A DNA stretch of 64,000 nucleotides from Blautia hansenii (GCF_013304445.1 NZ_JAAITA010000013.1:1-64000), one strand, 5' to 3'. Counted from the stretch's first letter, positions 16,670 to 26,523 are shown. Made by a program: numbers and translations. The notes: generated by a model not told the origin, from the letters alone.

Positions 16670-18688
16670 TCAGCTTTCATACATATAAAGTTCATGCAGC
16701 GCCCTGGTAGCGCAGATGTATTCTGCCTGCAAAAGCAGTCCGTTTTTTTCTTTTCGTCCAAGGGCAAAGACCCGGTCAAACTCCAGCCCTTTTGCCAGAT
16801 AAAAGGTGGTTACGGTAATGCCTTTTTGAAAAGCGGAACTGTTGCGGTCAATATAAGAAATGTCCTGAAAATACTCTTTCAGATACTGATACGCCATGAG
16901 GGCTTCCTGTTCTGTCATGGTCAGAACAGCTGTTGTTTCATAAGGGCTCTCCTGCTGCAGATGGGAAAGCACCTTTTTAAGCGCCTCTTCCTGACAGGCA
17001 AACTTCTGCTCTTCAACTTCTTTTCCGTGTCGTTCCAAAAGTTCCATATCCGTAAGCCCTGCCAGCCTGTTGGCATACCGGGCAATCTCCACGGTATTTC
17101 GGTAACTTTTATTCATCACAATGGTTCTGGTATGGCGTCCTAAAATACCAGGAAGGAATTTTAAGACGTCCTGCTGCTGCTCCTCCATGGTCTGGGCACA
17201 ATCCCCCAGAATGGTCATTTTGCAGGGGAACAGTTCTGCCAGAATGGTATACTGCAGAAAAGAATAATCCTGCATTTCATCAATCACCAGATGCTTGATG
17301 TTTTTCTGTCCCTTTTTCTGATACAAGCGGTATTTCAGATACAGCATGGGATAAACGTCTTCATAGGCCAGCACTCTCTTTTCATAGGAGACATGGGGCA
17401 AAGGTGCAAATCCGGATTCCTCTAAAAGCTGGCTGTACAGCACATACAAGTCTCTGGTCGCATACATTCCCATAAATTCCTGGCTGAGTTTTTCCTCCTC
17501 TTCTTCGGAAAGGCGGCGGTTGTATAAGGTTTCATATTCGTCTGTAAAATGTTCCAAAATAGCCTCCATACGGGACAGCAGAGGAAGATCCTGAAATTTG
17601 AAATAAAAGAGATTTACCAGTTCTGCTTCTGTTTTCACAATCCCCTTAAAAGAAACTTCGTGGAAGTCCATGAGACTGTCTTCCAGATTTGCCAGAAAAA
17701 CTTCTGTAAGCCCCAGAAATTCCTCCGACTGTTTCCGGTGCAGACGGTCCTGTGCCTCTGCGTCCGGACATGAGAGTTCTCTTTCAATCTGGTCATAACG
17801 GTCCTCACAGTCTATGACTGTGTCCCGCAGTTCCCGGTAGGCAAATAAATCAAAACTCATTTCCTGAATATTCTCCTCTCCCAGTTCCGGCAAAATATGG
17901 GAAATATAGTCGGAAAATACACTGTTGGGAGACAGAATTAAAATGTTGGAGGATTTCATATGCTTCCGGTCATGGTAAAGCAGATAAGCAATCCGGTGAA
18001 GGGCAATGGAAGTTTTGCCGCTGCCAGCCGCCCCCTGAATCACCAGTATCTTATCCTTGGTGTTGCGGATAATGGCGTTTTGTTCTTTCTGAATGGTGCG
18101 CACAATGTTTTTTAACTGTACGTCTCCATTGCTTCCCAGTTCAGCCTTAAGAATGTCATCATCAATTTTGATGTCGCTTTCAAACGCATAAATCATCTTT
18201 CCGCAGCGGATTTTATACTGCCATTTGGAATGAATCTCTCCCTCCAGAACGCCGGCCGGAGCTTCATAGCTGGCAGGACCCTTGTCAAAATCGTAGAAAA
18301 GACTGCTGACAGGCGCCCGCCAGTCATAGATATAGGGAACCTGTCCCGTTTGTTCCGAAAAGTTCCCGATACCGATATAAAAGGACTCCGGAGTGTCTTC
18401 ATCTTCATAGCAGAAATCCACTCTGCCGAAAAAAGGTGCGTTCAACATTCTCTCCAGACGATGCTTTAAGGCAAGCTGTTCCTGATTGGCATTTACCTGT
18501 TGGAGAAGAGCCTGCTGATTGTCAAAATTTTCATAGCCGTACTGGTCCATTTCCGTATAGTTTTCCCAGTAGTATTCATGCATTCCCTCGATTTCCTTTT
18601 GTCCCTGGGAAATGGAGGAGTCTACCTCTTTTAGCCGCTGCTGCAGCTTTTCTATGATAAAGGTCAGATAGCTTTTTCCGTCACGCAT
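16670..18688 (-). CDS. helD: UvrD/HelD-family ATPase (RNA polymerase recycling factor HelD)
   Basis: About 672 residues of superfamily-1 helicase type. The N-terminal coiled coil (FIIEKLQQRLKEVDSSIS) is followed by DFCYEDED and YDWRAPVSSLFYD, both typical of HelD. Then come Walker A IQGAAGSGKTSIALHR, VIDEMQDYS (Walker B) and a C-terminal TTFYLAKGLEFDRV motif. HelD pulls stalled RNA polymerase off DNA. I start it at 18688, where AGGAGAAC lies upstream; the open frame continues to 19015 only as a shadow inside the MFS gene. Confidence 0.92.
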   Translation of the reverse strand: MRDGKSYLTFIIEKLQQRLKEVDSSISQGQKEIEGMHEYYWENYTEMDQYGYENFDNQQALLQQVNANQEQLALKHRLERMLNAPFFGRVDFCYEDEDTPESFYIGIGNFSEQTGQVPYIYDWRAPVSSLFYDFDKGPASYEAPAGVLEGEIHSKWQYKIRCGKMIYAFESDIKIDDDILKAELGSNGDVQLKNIVRTIQKEQNAIIRNTKDKILVIQGAAGSGKTSIALHRIAYLLYHDRKHMKSSNILILSPNSVFSDYISHILPELGEENIQEMSFDLFAYRELRDTVIDCEDRYDQIERELSCPDAEAQDRLHRKQSEEFLGLTEVFLANLEDSLMDFHEVSFKGIVKTEAELVNLFYFKFQDLPLLSRMEAILEHFTDEYETLYNRRLSEEEEEKLSQEFMGMYATRDLYVLYSQLLEESGFAPLPHVSYEKRVLAYEDVYPMLYLKYRLYQKKGQKNIKHLVIDEMQDYSFLQYTILAELFPCKMTILGDCAQTMEEQQQDVLKFLPGILGRHTRTIVMNKSYRNTVEIARYANRLAGLTDMELLERHGKEVEEQKFACQEEALKKVLSHLQQESPYETTAVLTMTEQEALMAYQYLKEYFQDISYIDRNSSAFQKGITVTTFYLAKGLEFDRVFALGRKEKNGLLLQAEYICATRALHELYMYES

Positions 18689-18702
18689 AATGTTCTCCTG
18701 TT

Positions 18703-19875
18703 TTAGATAGTATTCTTTTTCCGGCTTCCCCGGCAGTATAAAAAGAGCCCCAGAGTGCAGGCCAATGTCCCTAAAAGCATAGCCAAAGGCAAATGAAAAT
18801 CTGCTGCCTTCCCAAAGAGCAAATCCACTACGGCAGCTGTGCCATCCATAAAGACCGCATAGACGCTCAGCATGGCAGCCCGATGTCCCGGCACAACCAT
18901 ACGATTTTGCATTTCTGTCTGCAAAGGCTGCAAAAGAGAAAAGCTGACTTGAATCAGCATAACAGCAAAAGCAGAAATTGCCAGACTGTTTGTCCCTGCT
19001 AAAATAAGGCAGCAAATACCGGGAATCAGAAAAGCCCCAAGAAACATAGCCGTTTCACTGATTTTTTGGGTAATCCGGGCAGAAAGTCTGCCGGTCATCT
19101 CACAAATGGTCAGAAGCAGAAACAGCAGACCAATCTGCTTGTCTGTGGCTCCGCATTTTTGAAACTGCGGCTGATTTAAAACTACGGTTGTCATCTGGTA
19201 CACTTCTGAAACCAGAGCCATGCTGACAAGAAAGGCTGTCACGTTTCTCCTGCCAAACAGTTCCGGAAGGGTCTGACAAAAAATCTGCCAGCTGTTTTTT
19301 CGTTCCGTCTCTTTTGTTTCTTCCCGGACTTCTGTAAGCCATAGAGACAAAAAAGCGGCAATGCCATAGCTTACAGCTGTCAGAAGTCCTGCCATTCGAT
19401 AGTCTTTCCCAATAAAAAGGGAATACATACCCGAAGCCAGAAAAAGCCCGGCAACGGACATAGTATTAAAAAATCCAAAGATTCGCTGGGTATCTTTTCC
19501 CTTTGCAGAAAGGTATAAAATACTGGTGTCCACCCCGGACAAACCGGAAATCACTGCGGCCAGAAGAATTCTCTCTGTCAGGAAATCGGCGAAGCTGTCT
19601 GCTCTCCAGAAAACCAGCTTGGAGACAAAAAACAAAAAGGAACAGATCACAAAAGTCCGTTTATACCCAATTTTATCCGCCAGAATTCCCCAGGGGATTT
19701 CCAGTACAATGGTCAGTACCATGGAAAGACTCTCCATAAGAGTTATCTGAAAAAGCGTGACTCCCACGGCCTGACGGTACAAAGTGGAAACAGAACCGTA
19801 AAAAACCATGCCCTGCAGCAGGGAAATGGCATACATAAGCACAAGATTTTTGTTAAAATTTAGTTTAAAATACAT
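18703..19875 (-). CDS. MFS transporter
   Basis: A 390-residue major-facilitator permease with about 12 hydrophobic segments. The loop 2-3 signature appears as GILADKIGYKRTFV near residue 62. Basic residues cluster in the central loop (REETKETERKN). The substrate is unknown; its similarity to small drug or sugar exporters is only at fold level. It ends 14 bases before helD on the same strand. The gap 19876-20062 upstream contains no gene. Confidence 0.9.
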   Translation of the reverse strand: MYFKLNFNKNLVLMYAISLLQGMVFYGSVSTLYRQAVGVTLFQITLMESLSMVLTIVLEIPWGILADKIGYKRTFVICSFLFFVSKLVFWRADSFADFLTERILLAAVISGLSGVDTSILYLSAKGKDTQRIFGFFNTMSVAGLFLASGMYSLFIGKDYRMAGLLTAVSYGIAAFLSLWLTEVREETKETERKNSWQIFCQTLPELFGRRNVTAFLVSMALVSEVYQMTTVVLNQPQFQKCGATDKQIGLLFLLLTICEMTGRLSARITQKISETAMFLGAFLIPGICCLILAGTNSLAISAFAVMLIQVSFSLLQPLQTEMQNRMVVPGHRAAMLSVYAVFMDGTAAVVDLLFGKAADFHLPLAMLLGTLACTLGLFLYCRGSRKKNTI

Positions 19876-20062
19876 AAAAATCCTCCATAAAGGAACTGCC
19901 TCTGCATTTGCAGCGCAGCTCTCTTTTTCTGTATATTATAAAAAGACAACATAATAAAACCACACCCGAGTCTGGCTTACTGAATTGTATCCTCTTATAA
20001 TATTCAGATTGGAAGATTTTTTGTATCCATATAAATTTGCTCCTTGGTTATGCTTTTAAAAG

Positions 20063-21076
20063 TTATAAAAAGGTTTTGTAGTCCTCATAATTTTTGGCTA
20101 GAAGTTCCGGCGTATTCAATCCATATGGACATTTTTTCATACACTTATTGCAGTGCATACAGCCGTCAATTTTCTGCATTTTTGCCTGCCATTCCGAGGA
20201 CAGCCATGCCGTCTGAGGTGCTCTTCGGAGCATTAAACTCATACGGGCACAGTTATTGATTTCGATTCCGGCCGGACAGGGCATACAGTAACCACAGCCA
20301 CGGCAGAAATCTCCGGAAAGCTGTTCCCTGTCTTTGGCAATTTCCTCCTGCAGTTCTTTGGTCAGCTGCGGGGGACAGACCTCATATGAAAGAAATTCGT
20401 CCAGTTCGTTTTCCTTCTGGATACCCCAGATAGGCGCTACATTTGAAAACTGCGGCTGGGCCATAAAGGCATAAGCGGCAGCAGAGTTGTGAATCAGTCC
20501 GCCAGAAAGTCCTTTCATGGCAATAAAGCCCATATCTGCGTCCTTACACTGTTCTGCCAGCTTGATATCTGCCTCAGCGGCCAGATAGGAAAACGGAAAC
20601 TGCAGGGTTTCATATAGACCAGAGGCAATCGCCTCGTCTGCTACTGCCAAACGGTGATTGGTAATACCGATATGGCGGATTTTTCCTTGTTCCTTTGCCT
20701 TTAAAGCGGCCTCATAAAGTCCTGTGCCGTCTTCCGGTCTGGGGCAAAAAGCCGGATTGTGGAACTGGTAAATATCAATATAATCTGTCTGCAGCTTTAA
20801 AAGGCTCTCATCTAAATCTTTCCAGAAATCCTTTTCATTCTGAGCCGTTGTTTTGGTACTGATAACCAGCTTTTCCCGTGTATAGGAAAAAGCTGCTCCC
20901 AGTTTTTCTTCGCTGTCAGAATAAGCCCTTGCAGTATCAAAATAATTGATGCCGTGATAAAAGGCTTTCTGCAGCAGATATACGGCCTCAGCTTTTGTAA
21001 TTCTCTGAATGGGAAGCGCTCCGAATCCGTTTTTGCTCACTTCAAGTTCTGTTTTTCCAAGTCTTACTTTCTGCAT
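20063..21076 (-). CDS. aldo/keto reductase with C-terminal 4Fe-4S ferredoxin domain
   Basis: 337 residues. The N-terminal TIM-barrel AKR domain shows YFDTARAYSDSEEKLG (Asp-Tyr of the tetrad), STKT (Lys) and YQFHNP (His). A C-terminal part carries CRGCGYCMPCPAGIEI and CMHCNKCMKKCPYG, which would hold iron-sulfur clusters. The layout suggests an oxidoreductase passing electrons between ferredoxin and NAD(P)H chemistry; the substrate is not known. The Dabb-domain gene precedes it on the same strand. Confidence 0.92.
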   Translation of the reverse strand: MQKVRLGKTELEVSKNGFGALPIQRITKAEAVYLLQKAFYHGINYFDTARAYSDSEEKLGAAFSYTREKLVISTKTTAQNEKDFWKDLDESLLKLQTDYIDIYQFHNPAFCPRPEDGTGLYEAALKAKEQGKIRHIGITNHRLAVADEAIASGLYETLQFPFSYLAAEADIKLAEQCKDADMGFIAMKGLSGGLIHNSAAAYAFMAQPQFSNVAPIWGIQKENELDEFLSYEVCPPQLTKELQEEIAKDREQLSGDFCRGCGYCMPCPAGIEINNCARMSLMLRRAPQTAWLSSEWQAKMQKIDGCMHCNKCMKKCPYGLNTPELLAKNYEDYKTFL

Positions 21077-21109
21077 TTTGCTTCTCCTACTATGTAAATC
21101 AATGGGAAA

Positions 21110-21409
21110 TTATTCGTAATCCAGGCAAGCTCTCTCTGTAACATAAGGGCGGACATACGTATCTGCCACTTTTACATGCTCCGGGTGGGAACCGTAAACA
21201 GCTACATCCTCCGCTTTTTCCAGAGTAGTAACCAGCGCCATATCATGTGTGCTGGAAGGCAGCGGCTGTTCTACAAAGTCGACGGTTAAAAGCCCCGGAA
21301 CCTTTCCTACCAGTCCCTTTAAATGCTCTGCCATAGCCTGTTTCAGCTGTGGTTTTTGACTTTCTTCGATTTCCGGTTTGAATTTCCACATAACAATGTG
21401 ATGTACCAT
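21110..21409 (-). CDS. Dabb (stress-responsive A/B barrel) domain protein
   Basis: About 99 residues with the Dabb pattern: VHHIVMWKFKPE at the start, LKGLVGKVPGLLTVDF in the middle and VYGSHPEHVKVADTYVRPYV near the end. The family forms dimeric ferredoxin-like barrels of mostly unknown role. The start at 21409 has GGGAG nine bases upstream, whereas the ATG at 21418 abuts it. It is 33 bases before the AKR gene and probably co-transcribed. Confidence 0.88.
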   Translation of the reverse strand: MVHHIVMWKFKPEIEESQKPQLKQAMAEHLKGLVGKVPGLLTVDFVEQPLPSSTHDMALVTTLEKAEDVAVYGSHPEHVKVADTYVRPYVTERACLDYE

Positions 21410-21491
21410 AATTTCCATCTCCCTTTTTTGTTAAGATTTTTTCTGCGTCATTATTTTAATACATTAAAATCCCTGCTGTCAACTGCAATCC

Positions 21492-22553
21492 TCAGGAATC
21501 TGCCAGTGTGTTTTTCTGGCTCATCCGGTTTAAGGAACCGTGAAAAAGTTTATCAAAAACCAGCCCATACACAGAACCCAGAATATTGTTGAAAATACGG
21601 AAAAATACAGCACCGGGAACGCCCAGGAAGCTGACGGCAATGGCCATAGCACCCAGGGAATTAAATACAGCCTGCCAACCATAAGTTGCGGAAAGTCCTA
21701 CACCAACGCCGCCGATGACTCCAATATATGGACAAAGACTTTCTGGCAGAAGCGGATATACCAGAAGGAATACAATACCTCCGGCCAGATTTCCGGGAAT
21801 TCTTCCCTTCACACGCTCTTTCATGTCTCTTCTAAATGGCAGCAGCACGGACATGACTGCAATACCTACCCACATGCTTCTGGGAAGTCCAAGAAGTCCT
21901 GCCAGAAAAATGGCGGTGGATACGCCAAAAGTAATGGACAGCTGCCATCTGGTCCGTACAGAGGATAAATCAAATTCCAGAATTAAATGTTTGAACGCTC
22001 TTTTATAAGTCTGGTTTTTATGGTTGCGGTAGAACACAATACCGGTAAGCAGAGCGCCTGCACCAAGTCCTGCCAGACGCAGAGCATAATCCATTCCGGT
22101 TACATCATACCCGTACAAAAGCAGGTATCCCAGCACCAAAGTAGAATGGTTTGCCATAACCACATTATGACAACCTAACACCATAAGTATAAAAATACAT
22201 GCCAGATTCACCAGCAGTTCTGTAAAAAGATTTCCCATATTGGCCAGTCTGGGGCCAACCGCCAATATGGCAAACACAGCCATGAGGGAACTTAACGCAT
22301 GCGGTGTGTAAATTCCGAAATCCGCAAAACGAAACACCATGACGCACAGTAACACGACCACGCCGGTTACACTGTTTTCATCTCCGAAAATCGTGCTGTA
22401 GCCAATGACAAAAGCCATGCAGAACGCCATGGTAATAAAAATTTTCAACAGATATACTGCAATGTGACGAACCTTTTCTTTCCGGCTCTGGCTGCTTTTA
22501 ATAAGCGCCTTAGAGCCCGCTTGATTTAACTGTAATTCCTGATAAATGGTCAT
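21492..22553 (-). CDS. FUSC family membrane protein
   Basis: 353 residues with two blocks of transmembrane helices separated by a short basic linker, as in fusaric-acid-resistance/aromatic-acid exporter-like proteins. Visible features are IAVYLLKIFITMAFCMAF, the LPRSMWVGIAVMSVLLPFR segment and RVKGRIPGNLAGG, which is the family's R-x-x-G-T-x-x-G equivalent. The transported compound is unknown. A consensus promoter lies 50 bases upstream, so it starts its own transcript. Confidence 0.85.
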   Translation of the reverse strand: MTIYQELQLNQAGSKALIKSSQSRKEKVRHIAVYLLKIFITMAFCMAFVIGYSTIFGDENSVTGVVVLLCVMVFRFADFGIYTPHALSSLMAVFAILAVGPRLANMGNLFTELLVNLACIFILMVLGCHNVVMANHSTLVLGYLLLYGYDVTGMDYALRLAGLGAGALLTGIVFYRNHKNQTYKRAFKHLILEFDLSSVRTRWQLSITFGVSTAIFLAGLLGLPRSMWVGIAVMSVLLPFRRDMKERVKGRIPGNLAGGIVFLLVYPLLPESLCPYIGVIGGVGVGLSATYGWQAVFNSLGAMAIAVSFLGVPGAVFFRIFNNILGSVYGLVFDKLFHGSLNRMSQKNTLADS

Positions 22554-22602
22554 ACTTCATAACACCTAGCCCTTTCTTCTGTCTTCTTGTTATCGGGGAG
22601 GC

Positions 22603-22631
22603 ATTATACCATCTGGGCACAGACTTGTCAA
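22603..22631 (-). promoter_or_regulatory. promoter of FUSC gene
   Basis: On the minus strand TTGACA (22626-22631) is separated by 17 bases from TATAAT (22603-22608). Both boxes match the vegetative consensus exactly, and the start codon at 22553 follows at a normal distance. Confidence 0.85.
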
Positions 22632-22642
22632 TTCAGAAATTT

Positions 22643-23251
22643 CTATTTTACTACCTTGATACTTTCGATTACGGGCTGATTTTCTGGCAGAACGGTTCCG
22701 TTCTGGTCTTCCACAGACACATCTTCGCAAATTTTATCTACCACATCCATACCTTCTGTGACATACCCGAAAGCCGCATATTGTCCGTCCAGATAGGTGC
22801 TGTCTTCCTGCACAATAAAAAACTGGGAGCTGGCGCTGTCATAGTCCTGGGAGCGTGCCATGGAAATAGCACCTCTGGTATGTGAAAGAGGATTTTCCAC
22901 TCCATTTTCAGAAAATTCTCCCTTGATGGTTTCGTCAGAGCCGCCGGTTCCGTTTCCTTTTGGGTCGCCGCCTTGAATCATAAAGCCGTCTATAATACGG
23001 TGAAAGGTCAGTCCGTCATAAAAGCCTTCCTCTGTCAGTTTCAGAAAATTTTCCACAGTAAGAGGCGCTGCTTCCTCGTCCAGGGCTACCTCAATGGTTC
23101 CATATTCTTTTACTGTGATTTGTACCTTTGTATCATCACTGTTATCTGTCTGACTGCTGTTTTCCTTTTTGCTCTCTCCTTTTGTGCCGCAACCTGCCAA
23201 AAGTGCTGCGGTAAAAATTCCTGCAAGTAACAAAGCTGCTGTTTTCTTCAT
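22643..23251 (-). CDS. peptidylprolyl isomerase (cyclophilin), lipoprotein
   Basis: A 202-residue extracytoplasmic cyclophilin. The signal is [20 protein letters not shown] followed by the lipobox Cys (LAGC), then a Ser/Asn-rich linker. The catalytic core shows [24 protein letters not shown] and [14 protein letters not shown]. It assists protein folding outside the membrane. It lies 24 bases downstream of rsmH on the same strand. Confidence 0.94.
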   Translation of the reverse strand: MKKTAALLLAGIFTAALLAGCGTKGESKKENSSQTDNSDDTKVQITVKEYGTIEVALDEEAAPLTVENFLKLTEEGFYDGLTFHRIIDGFMIQGGDPKGNGTGGSDETIKGEFSENGVENPLSHTRGAISMARSQDYDSASSQFFIVQEDSTYLDGQYAAFGYVTEGMDVVDKICEDVSVEDQNGTVLPENQPVIESIKVVK

Positions 23252-23275
23252 TTTTCTGTCTCCTGTCTGTCACAT

Positions 23276-24325
23276 TTATGCTTTTATGGCCCAGCGCATT
23301 TTGGTAGAACGGGCCCGGCTGTTTTGATTGCACTCTTCTTTGGAAGGGCGGATAACCTCTTTGGCAATATCCCGGTAAACACCTTCCCGGTAAAAACTCT
23401 GGAAAGATTTTTTTACCATACGGTCTTCCCCGGAATGGAAGGTGAGAATCGCCACTCTTCCCTGTGGTTTTAAAATCCGGGGTAATTTTTCAAGAAAAGC
23501 TTCCAGTACTTCAAATTCACTGTTCACATCAATGCGCAGTGCCTGGAAGGTTCTGGCACAGGACTTTTTCACTGCTTCTTTTTGCTCTTCTTTTGGAAGA
23601 CGGACAAGGGCCTTTTCAATGACTTCTTTTAGCTTTGTAGTGGTGTCAATTACATGCCCTTTTCTCTGTTCTGAGAGAATAGCCATGGAGATTTCTCTGG
23701 CATAAGGTTCATCGGAATTTTCCATGAGCATACCTTCCAGTTCTGCCTGTGAAATGTCTTTTAATCGTTCTGCTGCGGAAATCCCTTTTTCAGGATTCAG
23801 GCGCAAATCCAAAGGTCCCTCCTGTTTATAAGTAAATCCCCGTTCCGGATTATCTATCTGCATGGAAGAAACGCCCAAATCTGCCAGTACGAAGTCAAAT
23901 TTCCCTGTCTCCTGTACCAGCAGGTCAATGTCTGCAAAATTCATCTGTTTGACAGTCAGAATGTCCGGACCATACCCCATGCCTTCCAGCCTGGCCTGTG
24001 TCTTTTTCATTTCAATGGGGTCTACATCCAGAGCGTAGAGATGTCCCTTCTGCTGCAGACATTCCAGCATTTTGGAACTGTGTCCGCCATATCCCAAGGT
24101 GGCATCCAGACCCTGCTGTCCCGGCTGTATCTGCAGAAAATCCAGAATTTCCTGTACACAGATAGAAATGTGCATACCTGCCGGAGTGCCACCCTTGCGA
24201 ATAACTTTTTCAATGGTATCCGCATATTTTTCCGGCTGCAGCTCCTTGTATTTTTCTTTATAAGTCCGCGGGTGTGTGCCTTTATAGCGTACCCGGCGCT
24301 GATGTTTTGGTTCCTGATTTTCCAT
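23276..24325 (-). CDS. rsmH: 16S rRNA (cytosine1402-N4)-methyltransferase RsmH, N-terminally extended
   Basis: About 349 residues. The SAM-binding motif is LDATLGYGGHSSKMLECL, followed by DFVLADLGVSSMQIDNPERG, FTYKQEGPLDLR and, near the end, RVAILTFHSGEDRMVKKSF, all diagnostic of RsmH. About 55 extra residues precede the domain (HPRTYKEKYKELQPEKY). The context is not the division cluster (no mraZ, ftsL or pbp), so this may be the second, long RsmH type seen in Lachnospiraceae. The start at 24325 has GGAG upstream; 24337 is a weaker alternative. Confidence 0.9.
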   Translation of the reverse strand: MENQEPKHQRRVRYKGTHPRTYKEKYKELQPEKYADTIEKVIRKGGTPAGMHISICVQEILDFLQIQPGQQGLDATLGYGGHSSKMLECLQQKGHLYALDVDPIEMKKTQARLEGMGYGPDILTVKQMNFADIDLLVQETGKFDFVLADLGVSSMQIDNPERGFTYKQEGPLDLRLNPEKGISAAERLKDISQAELEGMLMENSDEPYAREISMAILSEQRKGHVIDTTTKLKEVIEKALVRLPKEEQKEAVKKSCARTFQALRIDVNSEFEVLEAFLEKLPRILKPQGRVAILTFHSGEDRMVKKSFQSFYREGVYRDIAKEVIRPSKEECNQNSRARSTKMRWAIKA

Positions 24326-24351
24326 AATGCTCTCCATTTCCTTCTGTTTTC

Positions 24352-25371
24352 CTACCTTTGCAGATTTGTATTGGAAGATTTCATAATCCGCAGAATATCC
24401 TCTTCTGTGACAATATTAAAATCATACTGTATCATTAGCTTCATTACACTGGCGGTAATGGCAAAATCAATGGTTTTCTGCGGCTCAAAATTCCTGAGAA
24501 TACCATGCAGCAAGCCCCCTGCAAAAGCGTCTCCCGCCCCTACTGCTTCCAGACTGTGTACGGTGTGAATCGGGCTTTCGTAGAATTTTCCGTCTTTCAA
24601 ATAAATTCCCATCCAGTCCCCGTCTTCCACCGTATACATATTCCGCAGAACACTGGCCACGGACTTGCAGCCCGGATACTGCTTTAAAATTTCCTCCATT
24701 CCTTTTTTATAAGTATCCATCTGCTGAATTCCTGTACGCATATTTCCATCAAAGGCAGGGATGCCTAAAGTTGCTTCAAAATCTTCATCGTTGGCAATGC
24801 ACAAGTCCACATACTGCATACATTCTTTCATAACCGTCTGAGCTTGCCGGCTGCTCCACATTTTTGCCCGGTAGTTTAAATCACAGACAACAAACACTCC
24901 GTGGTTTCGGCTATATTGCAGGGCCTTAAGCACAGCGGTTTTCATATGCGCACTGATAGCCGGGGTGACACCGGAAAAATAGAAAATATCTCCCTCTTCC
25001 AAAATTTCTTCCCAGTGAAATTCAGAAGCCTCTGCAAGAGAAAGTGCGCTGTATTCCCGGTCATATACGACATTCGTAGGACGGATGTTGCTGCCTTTTT
25101 CAAAATAATAAATGCCCAGACGAGAACCTCCCTTTAAAATATAGGAAGTATCCACCCCGTAATGGCGTACTTCGTTTACCGCTGCCCGCCCTATTGGATT
25201 ATCCGGAACCTTCGTGACAAAAGATACCGGGTCTTCCAGCATGGCTAAAGACACAGCCACGTTGGCTTCTGCTCCTCCGTAGCTGGCTTCAAAATCTCTG
25301 GTCTGCAGAATCCGCAAATGTTCGGGCGTCTTCAGACGCAGCATAATTTCTCCAAAAGTGACTACTTTCAT
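24352..25371 (-). CDS. kdgK: PfkB-family sugar kinase, 2-dehydro-3-deoxygluconokinase-like
   Basis: About 339 residues of the ribokinase fold: VVTFGEIMLRLKTPEH at the start, YGGAEANVAVSLAML, and the C-terminal GAGDAFAGGLLHGIL motif with the catalytic Asp. The pattern GIYYFEKGSNIRPTNVVYDR is close to KDG kinase, which feeds uronate breakdown. Specificity is inferred, and no KDPG aldolase or uronate gene is adjacent. The start at 25371 has GGAGG upstream. Confidence 0.82.
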   Translation of the reverse strand: MKVVTFGEIMLRLKTPEHLRILQTRDFEASYGGAEANVAVSLAMLEDPVSFVTKVPDNPIGRAAVNEVRHYGVDTSYILKGGSRLGIYYFEKGSNIRPTNVVYDREYSALSLAEASEFHWEEILEEGDIFYFSGVTPAISAHMKTAVLKALQYSRNHGVFVVCDLNYRAKMWSSRQAQTVMKECMQYVDLCIANDEDFEATLGIPAFDGNMRTGIQQMDTYKKGMEEILKQYPGCKSVASVLRNMYTVEDGDWMGIYLKDGKFYESPIHTVHSLEAVGAGDAFAGGLLHGILRNFEPQKTIDFAITASVMKLMIQYDFNIVTEEDILRIMKSSNTNLQR

Positions 25372-25400
25372 GTCAATGCCTCCATTCAAAATATACTTTC

Positions 25401-25981
25401 TTATTCTTTTCCAATGAATATTTCTTTTCCACAAAATGCAAACCCATACTTTCGGATTTTTTCCTGTGGAATTCCCTTTGAAGCCAATATCGCTGCATAT
25501 TTTTTCTCGTCAATTTGTTTCAGCGCATTCTTCGCCGTATCTTCCAAACGCCTCTCACTGTCCGGGTCATGGGATACGGAAATTTTTCTTCCAGTGTCAA
25601 AAAAACGGAAGGTCGTCACGGCAACCCGGTTCATATATACATTCATTGCTTTGACATCGTCTGACAATAATGCCTTCACAAAATCATTATAGCCACTGTC
25701 ATAGTCAGCAAACCAACTCTGTATAATGGTTTCAAACATCATGCGGACTTCCCTATTTGTCAAAGAAAGAGAATAGAGAACTCGTCCCGTTTTCTGAAAT
25801 TCTACCTGCTCCACTTTTAAATAACCACTGGCCAGAAAAAGACTCCAAATGGCACTTTCTTTTTCCTGCAGTTGTTCATAAATTATCTGCCTTTGATAAA
25901 TTTCGTTTTATCAATATAAAAAGTATTCAAATCCTGTATTTTGCCAAAATCCTGAAGACCAATACTGACGGTCTTTGCCAT
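25401..25981 (-). pseudogene. AAA-ATPase / PD-(D/E)XK nuclease family gene, internally deleted
   Basis: Starting at 25981 with a fair ribosome binding site, the frame reads MAKTVSIGLQDFGKIQDLN and FYIDKTKFIKGR, the normal N-terminus of this clostridial family, then hits a stop. Walker A and the whole ATPase core are missing. Homology resumes near 25895 in another frame (SAIWSLFLASGYLKVE) and runs through the lid region to TTFRFFDTGRK. A second gap removes the nuclease active-site block before LEDTAKNALKQIDEKKYAAI and the GFAFCGKEIFIG end. At least two deletions and a frame change leave no functional domain. The rest of 25982-26043 is empty. Confidence 0.87.
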
Positions 25982-26043
25982 AGAAATCACCTTCTTCCTG
26001 TTTCCATTATTATACACACCCCGGCAGGAAAACACAACCGCCC

Positions 26044-26523
26044 CTATTTATGATATGGCGCTCCCTCTATAATCCGATATCCTCTGTATATCTGCTCCAG
26101 CAAGATTACCCGCATAAGCTGATGAGGAAACGTCATTTTAGAGAAACTCAGCGCATAGTCGGACCGTTTCAGTACTTCTTCACCTAAGCCGATAGAACCA
26201 CCGATAACGAAAGTCAGATGACTTTTCCCCTGTACACCCAGCGTTTCGATTTTCTTTGCAAATTCCACGGAATCCAGCATTTTGCCGCCAATTTCCAGAG
26301 TAAGCACATAGGCGTCATCCTTTATATACCGCAGAATCCGTTCCCCTTCTTTTTGCCGTATTTGCCGTTCTACGGTCTCACTGGCCATATCCGGTGTCTT
26401 TTCATCTGCCACTTCTAATATTTCCAGCTTACCGTATTTGCTCAGTCGTTTGCTGTATTCCGCAATGGCATCTTTTAAGTATTTCTCCTTCAGTTTTCCC
26501 ACTGTAATAACCGTAATTTTCAT
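26044..26523 (-). CDS. rlmH: 23S rRNA (pseudouridine1915-N3)-methyltransferase RlmH
   Basis: A SPOUT-class methyltransferase of 159 residues. It shows [20 protein letters not shown] at the start, [19 protein letters not shown] (the SAM-binding trefoil knot) and the C-terminal [20 protein letters not shown], ending in PYHK. The start at 26523 gives the normal family length; the longer frame to 26589 would add 22 unrelated residues. It is 13 bases downstream of the DsrE-like gene. Confidence 0.96.
   Translation of the reverse strand: MKITVITVGKLKEKYLKDAIAEYSKRLSKYGKLEILEVADEKTPDMASETVERQIRQKEGERILRYIKDDAYVLTLEIGGKMLDSVEFAKKIETLGVQGKSHLTFVIGGSIGLGEEVLKRSDYALSFSKMTFPHQLMRVILLEQIYRGYRIIEGAPYHK

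Noticed and set aside
18689-19015. 109-residue N-terminal extension of HelD
   Set aside because: It lies inside the MFS gene in another frame; AGGAGAAC supports the start at 18688.
20015-20042. Eight-codon minus-strand frame (MDTKNLPI) with AAGGAG upstream, before the MFS gene
   Set aside because: Too short to separate from chance; no hairpin makes it a convincing leader peptide.
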